From the NCBI GenBank assembly GCA_020064725.1, contig JAGTWJ010000003.1, forward strand, positions 2,542,001 through 2,606,000: a DNA stretch of 64,000 nt, given 5' to 3'. How positions within the stretch are numbered: position 1 is the first letter of the stretch; each line of letters opens with the position of its first letter. The position numbers and the translations under genes are program-made. This document shows positions 44,328 through 54,361 of this stretch, piece by piece. The notes under the pieces were generated by a model. It worked only from the letters and a program-made list of their open reading frames with translations. It searched no databases and was not told where the DNA came from. This DNA is from Drechslerella dactyloides (Eukaryota > Ascomycota > Orbiliomycetes > Orbiliales > Orbiliaceae).

Positions 44328-46956
44328 TCACTTCTTGTCCTCCCCGTCACTTTCATTATCCTTCTCCGCCGGGGCTGCTGTGAATGTCATCAGCTTTTCC
44401 TTGTAACCCTTTGCATTATGCACTGCGAATTCGTATTTGCCCGACTCCCATAGGTCCTGTCCGCGATCCCGAACGTTAGTCACCAATCGTTTTACCGTCA
44501 CCACGAGCTGTCGAAAACGCACAAGACCCGGGGCGGGACCGAATTCTTAAAGCTACTTACCTTGAGTGTGATCTCACGAGTTCGTCCCAAGCTCTCCACC
44601 TGTCCGATCCTCTCAAGAGAGTCGTCCAACAACTGGTTGAACCTAGGGTCCTTGCAGACTCTCCGCATCGCGAGCGCCATCGGAACGGAATCCGCCCTCA
44701 CATACGCTTTGCTATCGATGGTGAAGAGATTCAGATGCTGTGTTCCCAGTTTGGTTAGCCAGAGGTACGTATGTTGTGGTAGATGGAAGGTCTATTGGAA
44801 CGCACATCATATCTGTGGATAAAATCGGCCCGAGTCATTATTTCTCTGGCGATGTGAAGTGGAACTTGTGGTAACTTCCAGCCTCTTTCATCGTTGTATG
44901 ATCCTCCCTCTACGTCATCTTCCATTTCGACTAGAGCTTTGCATAATACCATAGCAGCCGACGCAAATTTGGAATACCTATGTAGAATCAGGACTGTTAG
45001 CTGCCAGAAAACACAGTTGCTATGCCGGATCGGCTCCTTGAGTTTGTCCTCACTCGTTGACGTCGTCGTCTTGGCCCTCTCCGAGCAATCCACAGTTTGT
45101 CAGCAGCCACCGCTCCTCATTCTCGATAATCTCATTCGCCTTTGCTTCCATATCCTCGGCCTGAGCGACTCGGCTGAGGTACGATAATCGGCCTCCGACT
45201 AATTGGTATATTCGCGACAAATCAGCCTCGGAGTCCTGAGAGCTGTGATGCTTCTGTCGGTAGCGCCGCAGGGCAGCGATAGCCATATTCTTTGGTAAAT
45301 CCTGAACGGTAATCAAATCCATGCGAGAGGCATAGTGCTTAAGCTTTTCGTATACTATGTAATCATCGGAACAGAACAGTACAGTGCACAAGCCCGTGGC
45401 AGCCCATGCCTCCGCCCTCTGTTGGAGAAGTTCGATAAGATCCAATCCGTCCTCATCATCTCTGATTAGATGCATAGAGTTGAAAATTAAGACGAGGGGT
45501 TTCCCTGTCCTTCTCCGTCGTTTGAGAGCAACCTTTTCCAATTTGTTAAAGGCACGCTCGATATCGAGGAGAGCCGTTGTATCTCGAGGACCTCTTATAG
45601 AGAAGAGTGATCCAATATAGTCTATGAATTGCCCGCATTAACAACGCTTGAGTGACTCCACATTTTATGCGTTGATTTGCAACTATACCTTCATGAAATT
45701 CGAAATCCAGTGCTTTCCCAAGGCGAATTCGGAAGATCTCCAGGTCTTAATGCCGAGTCAGAATGTTAGCCTTGGTTATAGAAATACCGTAGGGTGTATG
45801 TGGGGGGACGTGCCTGCATGACATTCCATCATGGCAATTCCCAAACCGTCAACCTTTTGCATGGCATCTAAAACCATGGATGTCTTGCCGGACCCCTTTT
45901 CGCCCAGCAACAAGTAGTAATGGCCGTGTGTATTGCCGGCAACAACATCATCGAGTTTATCTTGTTCTGGCCGTACAATCCTAGTATCTAGTTAGCTTTG
46001 GTTTTTGTAGTCTGTGTGGACAATCGAACCAATGGACTGGAAGATTGGCGTCGGAAGGATGCAGACACTTACCATTCTTTGGCTGTACCGCCAGGGACAA
46101 CGGACGAGGCCCCTCTTCCTGCTGTAGCCAGCTCCAAGACGGGATCTCCAGGCTCGAAGGCATTGTTGATTTTTTGCAGGACAAGGTTTTTGTAATATCT
46201 GAGGGCTGGTCAAATATCGCCCGAGAGAAGCCATATCAGATATCAAGAGGAAGCATGCAGATAGTGCTTAAAAAGTTGCCAGTTGAGTGTTGCTAGCAGG
46301 ACAGACCTACCTGTGGTATCCGAAACCAGCCAATCTATATTTTAGTGTCCCACCCCGAGTAGAGGGGTAGAAGCCAATTATTAGCATTCTACAGCTTGGC
46401 TATCGGTGTCGTCATGAAGCACCCTCAGATAAAAAAAGGGTGCTGCGGGTGTAAGATCATTCTCCAGACCGCTAGGAATGGAACGGAGCGACGGAACGAG
46501 GGGGGATGGGAGATGTTATGTCATACCCTAGAATCGCGAGGGATGCACCGGTCGTAGCGGCGCTTTCCAGCATTCGATAGGCCGTCTGCTTCCATCTATG
46601 GTGCCGGCGGGAGGTCTCATCATCGCGTTCTCCGGCGTCCCCCCAAGACTGGGTGTTCGGTTGGGGTTGGACCTCCTGACCTGTATGGGCAGTTTGTGCG
46701 ATCTTTAGTAAAGATGTGGATGCGCCAGGTGTACCCGTTATAGTTATCGAGCCTACTTTAAGTACGTACTGGGGCCCAATTGATAGTCGCTTCCCCCACC
46801 GGTCCCTCCAGTGGTCTGGAAACGAAGCTGAATCAGCGGAAGGCAGCAGGGACGGGCGGCGGGGCGGCGAATGGCGTGCGAATGGACATGCAACATCTGT
46901 CGAAACAGCCGCAGCTGGCGGGTTTGTGAGGCGGGTACGCAGGCTCTCGTAGCCAT
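44328..46956 (-). CDS. Orc1-like AAA ATPase domain protein, probably mitochondrial
   Basis: Model (minus): ten exons 46770-46956, 46527-46680, 46311-46334, 46073-46198, 45814-45980, 45689-45745, 45054-45621, 44806-44977, 44561-44737 and 44328-44456, 586 aa; every phase agrees. The N-terminus MATRACVPASQTRQLRLFRQ continues to about residue 47 without acidic residues, a strong mitochondrial presequence. Walker A is GEKGSGKT at 190-197; a Walker-B-like strand is KPLVLIFNSMHLIRDDEDG. A winged-helix-like C-terminal part (ADFIHRYD, LESLGRTREITLK-type blocks) follows. I recall this as a conserved but uncharacterised filamentous-fungal P-loop ATPase family; substrate and partners are unknown. Exon 3 is only 24 nt (LAGFGYH). 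Intron 45746-45813 starts with GC, not GT, and is the only choice keeping ECHADLEIFRIRLGKAL in frame. Confidence 0.85.
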
Positions 46957-48007
46957 TGTTGGTTTTGTGAAGTATACGGTGAAGCCACACTGGTGAGGGA
47001 GAAGAAGGAGACGGTGCTGGTTGTTATAAGGGGAAAGAGAGCGTGGGCACGAAAGATTCGCGGTTCATGTCAGCAGGAGGTAGCAGTCGAGGAGTCGCTC
47101 CCTATTCGAACGTTGAGCAGTGCTACTAGTCGATAATGCCTGCTTGGACCCTATCTAACTTGCAACTTTAATTATTCCTACACAGCTGCACAGGCGTAAT
47201 AGACACTCCGAGAACGTCGCTGGTTGGCGGGCATTAATTAATTCGGAGCTAAGGGTGGCCGGCTAGCTAGTAGTAAGAATGCCTCTCGCGGACTAGCACG
47301 AAGGGCACTAAGATTGCCTGTTCAGGGGGGCGCAATATCTCGCGGGGAAGACGCGTGCTAGCATACTGGCCGAGGGGTTCGCAATGGAATGCCGCCTCCC
47401 CGCCAGCCTCGTCTGCTTGGAATCCGCAGACGTCCAGCGGGTACCAAGGCCCGTGCATGCGCTCGGAGTCAGTGCTCACTCACTCGAGCAGACACCAAGT
47501 ACTTATCTACTCGAGTATCGAAGTCCTGCCTGCTCGAGGGCTGAAGCTATCGATGCTGCATCGTAGGCTGATGCGATGCGATACGATATCGAGGTGCAGG
47601 CGCGGCTTACATAAGGCAACACGCCGCGACGCGTGACTGGCCTCGCTCACCTCGCTCGACCCGTCGCCGTGTCTGTCCCAAAATAAAAGTAAAATAAAAA
47701 TTAAAGCGGCTAATCCACACAACCACCATTTCCCCCCTCCGCTCCTGCTACCACTACCACTACCACCTGCACTTACGACTTGCGTATACGTGCTCCCCTC
47801 CCCCATCGCTTCTTCTCCACCTTCACCCCTCTCCGATTACCCAGTCTTATCGTCTCGTTCCTCGCTCCCCTCTTACCTTGTCTGTGTCGTGGCCTGTCGC
47901 CATCTCCTCTCGACAGACAAACACGCTCCGTCCTACCTTGGTGATTCCTCTTTGTTGTCTTCCATCTTCAACGACTCTCGGTCCTCGCCGAGCGCTCCTG
48001 CTCCCAG
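46957..48007. promoter_or_regulatory. Divergent promoter region AAA ATPase / forkhead gene
   Basis: About 1.05 kb. The right half holds A-rich DNA (about 47680-47705) followed by long CT-rich tracts (47730-47990) leading to the forkhead start, a typical fungal start region. No gene is seen inside. Confidence 0.55.
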
Positions 48008-50321
48008 ATGCAGAGCCCATCGCATCGCCGCACCCGAAGCCGTGGTGACGGCAACGTCTCGTCCCCCGAGGCCCCTAACAAACGAAGGAAGGTCAGTCGA
48101 CGGATCCAAAACACCACCATCCCCCATCGGCCAGTCCGCTAACCCACCCGTTATATCGTCCAGGTTGATCCGCAAACCCCAACCCAGCTCTCGGACTACC
48201 AAGTCAACAATGTTATCTCCAACCTCGCGACCCCATCCAACGAAGTCGTGGCCGCCCACGAGCATGCCAACGACAAGAATGCTCGCGACCATCGCGATGG
48301 TGTCACCGCCTACGCGAAGATATGTGGTCGAGATTGGACCTACTACGTCAAAGATCTCAAAATATCTATAGGCCGCCCGCCCGATGCACGCCCTCCGAGC
48401 AACTCTACGGTTCCGGAGAGCGACGTTGATATCGACCTCGGCCCTAGCAAACTAGTCTCGAGAGAACACGCCGTCATTCAGTATGACTCCATAGAGCACA
48501 GATGCTGGATTCTGGAAGTCCTCGGCCGGAACGGCGTCAAGATTGACGACGAGCAACATAAGCGAGGGACCACTATTCAGCTTCGGAGCGGCAGTATGTT
48601 TGAAATAGCTGGGGTCCAGATGTTGTTCGTCTTGCCAAACCAACCTCCGGCTGTCGTCGATTCAGTACTCCGACGTGCATTGGAGACACCGGCGGACTAT
48701 CTTCCAGAGGTCGATACCCAAGAGACTCAACTGCAATCGACTCAGCTCTCTTCTGACTCTGGTCACCCGAAGACCAAAAAGAAACCTTTAAATTTGAAGA
48801 AAAAGCCAGAGGGCCAAGCATCACAAGCTCAGCCGGTTGGCAACATTCTAAGCAGCAAGGGTCCCAATGCGGCCAAAACAGCTCCAGCACAGTCTCCCGC
48901 CTCGGCCACTCCCCATAAGGAATCGCATACCAGCCCGGCGTATCACAGGGGACTGATGCTCGAATCTACCGAAGACATCGACTACTCGCTGGAATCCTCC
49001 AAGGAAATCAAACCGCCTTTCAGCTATGCGAATCTCATCGCTCAGGCAATTCTTTCAAGCTCAGACCAGAAGCTAACACTGGCAAATATCTACGCCTGGA
49101 TCCAAGAAAACTACTCATTTTACCGGTTTGCGGCTTCCGGATGGCAGGTGAGTTATACCCCCAATTCCTTAGCCGGCCACTATCTCTCATTACTGACTCT
49201 GCATCACCCAGAATTCAATCCGGCATAACCTCTCCCTTAACAAGGCTTTCCAGAAAGTACCTCGAAGGACCGATGAACCCGGAAAGGGAATGAAATGGCA
49301 AATTGCACCCGATCACCTTGAGGAATATACCAAGAAAGTCCAGAAGAACACATCAGGAAAACCCAACAAAGCCCCGTCTCCTCACGCTAGCTCCCCTGTT
49401 AATGTGCCTCCAACGGGGTCGACGCCTGCCAATTCAAATTTCCGGTCCAGTGTAGCAGTTCCAAAACCCGGCAGCGCCTCGAAACCGCAGCGTTCGGTTA
49501 CGCCTCCGCCTCCGCATATCGGATTAGGACCCTCTTTGGTAACGCCCAAAGAGGCGTTTACCCCAGACCGCGGTTCTCGAGTGTCGATGAAAAGCAAGGT
49601 AAGCGCGAGGAATATTCCAATCAACAACAATAATGTTGAGAGCCGCTTTCTGATACTAGCTTTGCGTTTAGATGAATGAAAATGAAGACGAGACTCTGGC
49701 TGTCGGTTCAACTCAGGATGCGCCAATGTCACCGTCAGGAGGTCAGTACAACCAGACCCCAAGTTCGCTTGATATCTGTAATTTAACCATGTCATAGCAG
49801 CCATCACACCAGCCCCGCAAAAGCACAATCCCCATCTGGCACCACCATCGATCAGTCAACTACCGTCCTCGTACCTACCGACTTCTTCGCCCGCGCCCTT
49901 CTGGAAATACCTCAACTTCTTAACACCGGGCCGCGCTGACCATAGTTCGCCCATCAAGAGCCCTCATTTGCGAAGCAGCAGCCCTCCAGAGCCTCTCGCC
50001 CCAATCGCGAGCAAGCTTAGAGAGGCTGGGAGCCCAATCAAGGACAAGGACAACATATTTCGGGGAAAGCAAAGTCCAGTCAAGCCCGAAGCGTCTAATC
50101 CACCCGCCAACCTGGACGGGGATTCCGACGATGGCGCTGACACGGATGATCTTGCAGGAATTGATCTATCGAGGTAAGCTCATTCTCACATCCTCGTGTC
50201 ATGTCTTTGTTCGCTCGTCACGGGAGGCTAACCCTAAATGACGCATCTGAGCAGGGGCTTCCAAAAAATCGGCAAATTCCACGCCCGGCAGGCTCTAGGT
50301 CAGCCAAGCCGCCCAAGATAA
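48008..50321 (+). CDS. FKH2: Forkhead transcription factor with FHA domain (Fkh1/Fkh2 type)
   Basis: Model: exons 48008-48091, 48164-49147, 49212-49598, 49672-49741, 49798-50173 and 50255-50321, 655 aa. The FHA domain (about 95-165) shows ISIGRP, SREHAVIQYD and GRNGVKIDD. The forkhead domain (about 308-395) runs IKPPFSYANLIAQAIL to the recognition helix NSIRHNLSLNKAF and is split by the second intron exactly before NSIRHN. This architecture is that of yeast Fkh1/Fkh2 and fission yeast Sep1/Fkh2, which drive G2/M gene clusters and, in yeast, origin timing. The C-terminal half is Ser/Pro-rich with SPIK and SPVKP sites suited to CDK phosphorylation, and ends LSRGFQKIGKFHARQ. The acceptor of exon 5 is a TAGCAG tandem, allowing two products differing by one residue. 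Confidence 0.95.
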
Positions 50322-51696
50322 ATAGCGGATTGTTCTCTTTTTCTTTTTTTTTCTTTTTGGTTATACCGTTTCTGCCCGCGGGCAAGTTTGGTTTTTCTTT
50401 TGTGGAGGACTTTTTTTGCATCTCATGGATTGGCGAACTAGGAATTATGACTGCTGCTATTAAGTTTGAGGAATACTGCTTCTGTAGAAGAAAAGAAGTT
50501 AAAAACATAGGATTGATGATTTTTTTGGCCAAGACATGTTCGTGCTACTGGTAGTATGAAGAGCAAGCAACTAGGTACTTAGTTAAAGGCATGATGTATC
50601 TGCACCAGGTGCTTGTTAGATGAAAGATACCGGTCTGGTTATTCGGGCCTCATCCGGTGATTCGTGTGCGCGCAAAGGGATTAGAGAGCATGCAGCTGTT
50701 CTTGGAGCGAACGTGCATGAGTGTGAAGCTGCAGCCAAGGGGATTTCCCGTGCATAAATAACATCGACAAGAGGTGGAAGAATTACATTTCAGACTACGA
50801 TGTAAACAAATAGGTGAGGAGCGGGCGGGCTTCTTATTTGCTGACTAAGTGGGGATGGGGGTGGTGTACTTAAGTAGTAGCGTGGCTGCAGCAGCGCACA
50901 ATGTCGTCAGGGCGCAGATATCAGACCACCCGCGGCCCCGACAGAGCATGTCTACACGTGCGCTGGTGGACGCGGGTATACGTAAGCTGTTGGACGGGTG
51001 CATTGCTATTTTTAAGCAGTACAACATACCTGAAGCTACATACGGCGCAGTACAAGTACTTTTCACTTATTACTTAGTGCCCTACTTGGTAGGATATAGC
51101 TTAACGTTAACCGTGCTGGCGCCGGGGGGCATAAGCGGACGGACAGAACACCCATAGCGCATACATACCAAGTACATACATGACAGTCCACCCATGCGAA
51201 TCGCCAACTGCAGCTGGACATGGTGGTTAGTTTCGTGTTGCACGCGATGACATCATAGGCAACACAGGCGTTTCGCGAGGAGAGATCTAACTACAAACTA
51301 CATGTGCCTCGAGAGCGGATATGAAATTAAATCAGCATCTGAACAAAGTAATGTAGTAGGATCGTATGAGCTTTTCTGCGCCGGCGTGGCCACGCTTGCT
51401 TCTTCCGAGCGTGTATGCAACATGGGCTGGCTCGACCGCCGATTGCTCGACCAAGCAAATGCTTAAATACTTAATTTCACCACTCGCAAAAGTAAGCACA
51501 AAGGGGTTTTAAACGATCGAAAGAAGAGACGCCAGACCCACACCGGCTGACTCAGCAAGCCGCCTTTTGAAACTGCCTGATGCGGAAGCTACAGGCCATG
51601 ACATGCAGCAGCGTCTGCAGTGCTGGGGTTTCTCCTCTCCGCCGCAAGCAGCCCGTGCGCACGCTCGTCTTTGTCCGCCCGCACGGCGAGAGCGCA

Positions 51697-51728
51697 AGAG
51701 AGAGAGAGGGAGAGAGAGGGAGAGAGAG
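51697..51728. repeat. (GA)n-rich microsatellite
   Basis: Purine-only GA dinucleotide repeat with occasional GGG interruptions, about 32 bases. Confidence 0.85.
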
Positions 51729-51844
51729 CTTTGTTCTCGCTCTTGGCTGACGGTGTCGGCTGTATGCACTGAGGTAAATAGGTCCCCCGGTGACCTGAAG
51801 TTGCATCGACGATGTGAACACGTCTGCCCTCTCCTGCTGGCCCC

Positions 51845-51868
51845 CTCCTCCTCCTCCTCCTCCTCCTG
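51845..51868. repeat. (CTC)n trinucleotide repeat
   Basis: About eight perfect CTC units. Confidence 0.9.
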
Positions 51869-52456
51869 CAACGAAGCATCGACGCTTCTTCGACATGAAA
51901 TAAATCGAGAAGAAAAATCGCCGTTCTCCGATGGGCCGCTACGGGGAGCGCATGCAACGGACCAATTGGAGCCCGGGCTCCACCGCGTCGACGTAGGTGG
52001 CTTGCCAAGCAGCTGCTCGTGGTTACCCGGCAGCCTCGCCCACACCCACGTTTTTTCATTCGGTGCCGATGCGCTCGACTTGAGGGCCGAAGGAAAGGGC
52101 CCTGTGCGCCTCCACAGACATCCTCTTACGCGGCTTTCCCCACTTGCATGCTTGCCCTACTTTTGCGAGTTTTCTTGCCTGTCCGTCTGTCTGCCTGGGC
52201 GACCCTTCAGCCCTTGCTTGGGGTCCTAGTTAGCAGCTCTATAACTGCTAGCTAGCTTGCAAGCATGCATGGCTCGTAAACATGCCTCTTCTCAGTAAGG
52301 GCGCCGAGCCTGTGTCCTGTCCCGCGTAAAACCCGCACTGATTGGCCGGGTCGCATGGGATCTTATAATATAGCCCTGGAAGCAAGCATGCGTGTAGCAA
52401 CCTCCCGACATATAACTCATGGGCTCCTGCATTGCTTGGCTGTATGTAAGTAAGTG

Positions 52457-52491
52457 CATACATACATACATACATACATACATACATACAT
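52457..52491. repeat. (CATA)n tetranucleotide repeat
   Basis: About eight perfect CATA units followed by TTACATTACA. The same motif recurs at the right end of the window near 63343-63362. Confidence 0.9.
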
Positions 52492-52612
52492 TACATTACA
52501 AGTAATACATATGTGAGGTCGCTCGAGCATCCAGATATCTCAATAGCCTCAGTCCAGCTCTGCATGCATGCATGTGCTGTGCTTTCCAAGGGAGAGAAGG
52601 GAGAGAAGAATC

Positions 52613-52628
52613 AAAAAAAAAAAAAAAA
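52613..52628. repeat. A16 homopolymer
   Basis: An uninterrupted run of 16 A following a GGGAGAGAA repeat. Confidence 0.9.
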
Positions 52629-53569
52629 GGAAGAAGAGGCCCATGCGACTAGGCGTCTTGTCTGGCTTGCGATTGGAGCTACTCTGGAAAAATTCCGAGA
52701 GACAGAGCTGCCTCTATGGGCACAAGAGAAAGCCATCTACGTAGGTAAACCTGGGGTGGAACGAGAACCACCTAAAGCCGAGGATGCAGCCGCAGGAGAC
52801 TGAAACGATGCCTTCGAGCCCTCGACGACCGAGCAGAATCATGGCTTCGAGCACTCTGGCCTCTTTTTTTTTTCTTTGTGTGTTCGGTTTCCAATTAGCC
52901 GAAACAGATGCTTCCCAGCAGGACGGATCTGTTCGTAGGCATCGAATCCGTGACACTCGCCCTGTCCGAGCTCTTTTTTGGGTTTTGCTTTGCGTTCGTA
53001 CGATTGCAGAGGGAGTTTAGGGATTTAAGCTGGGGTGCTTAAGTAAGGCGTGCGCCAGGCTTGCTTTTTGGGCCCGAGGTCTCGTCTTCGCCGCCGACAG
53101 GCTGGATAATAATCATAAGAAGCAACGGAATTGCAGTCCTCCCAAGCTGCAGAAGAAAGCTCCCTTTTCTTTTTCCGGTTTCCTTTTCCTGCCGTCCTGT
53201 GCTGTCCAGAGTTGTCCGTATGTCCAGGTCCTGCCCCAGGTCGTGCTTGGTCTTGGGATCGGACTTGATTTTTTAATTTCTGTTGCTTGCAGGTACCTTA
53301 ATTTTTCTCTGATATAACCATCCTGACTCGGGTCACTCATTGGGTAAGCAAGTCCGTACCGTGCTTCGCGGGCGCCCACTCGCATCGTTCCTGTTGCTGG
53401 AGGGCCTTTTGGTATTTTATATCTGGTCGGAGGACCTGGCCGGCTTATATCACTACACATCATTGCCCTCTTGGAGTTGCCAGAGGCTCCAGCTCCACCG
53501 ACCCAGGGAGCACCCTACCCGCATCGGCATTGCCCCAGGCCGGCCAGACGCAGCCGACGACGCCAAACA

Positions 53570-53575
<6 letters not shown>

Positions 53576-53601
<26 letters not shown>

Positions 53602-53614
53602 GAAGAAGAAGAAG
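53576..53614. repeat. A20 followed by (GAA)n
   Basis: Twenty A residues run straight into about six GAA units. This is a purine-only block that could form triplex DNA. Confidence 0.9.
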
Positions 53615-53788
53615 GAAGACAAAGAAGAAGGCTCTCCTTGCTGGAGACCGGTAGCATCGCACACATACGTTCCAAGTATACATACTTTATTGCTCCCTCC
53701 CTCCCTCGCTGCCCCAGGCCTTTGGTCACAGCCCCACCCGCTGCTTCAACTAGCCCGGTGCGTCGTGCTCTGCTCCCCGAGGCTCCTG

Positions 53789-53809
53789 TTGCTGCTGCTG
53801 CTGCTGCTC
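53789..53809. repeat. (CTG)n trinucleotide repeat
   Basis: About six or seven CTG units within the presumed 5' leader of the Zn2Cys6 gene. Confidence 0.85.
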
Positions 53810-54361
53810 TTCTCCTCCCCTTTCCTCTTCCTTGCAGCTTCCTCGACGAGATCGACCTTTCTCTCTCTCTTTTTTTTAATTCGCTTTGCTGGATTGGTGT
53901 TGGTGTTGTGCGCAGAGGTGCTGGGCCCGGGTCGGTTTCTCGCCTTTCAGGAGATCTTGCTGTTGTGTTTTGCGGCAGCGGCAGCAAATTGGGTAAGCAC
54001 ACGGTATACGCCCTGCACGGTTCCCCTTCCCCTCGTCGGAAAAAAATATTTTGGCCCTTCGTGGTCCCATCTTCCGTTCCCGAGTTCTCCACGGTTGTCG
54101 CTCAACGGAATAATCGTGGTGTGGTGGTGTGGTAGTTGTGGTGATGCTGGCATTGTAGTCTTTGTGAAAGGGTAGACATCATTGCATCTGCGTCACTGGC
54201 CGCCTCGTCTTCAGCTTTCTCTCGCCCTCTATTCTTACCATCATCACTATCCCCTTCTCTATCAAGGTCGATCCATCTTTCTGCACCCATAACAGACGCT
54301 TCAAATGCCCCTTCTCATCTGCAACGTAACGGCTTGTTGATATGTGCTGTCCCTCGCAGGT

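Larger units (their letters stand above)
50322..54361. other. 4 kb microsatellite-rich intergenic region and ASG1-like leader
   Basis: No convincing gene is visible on either strand; the long open frames overlap repeats in several frames. The left end is U-rich 3' flank of the forkhead gene. The body holds GA, CTC, CATA, A16, A20-(GAA)n and CTG repeats, listed separately. A likely 5' UTR intron of the Zn2Cys6 gene runs from a GTAAGC donor at 53993 to the CAG acceptor at 54359, two bases before the ATG (inferred). Confidence 0.55.

Noticed and set aside
53460..54175. Long open frames on both strands around the A20-(GAA)n repeat
   Set aside because: Driven by simple repeats; no domain.
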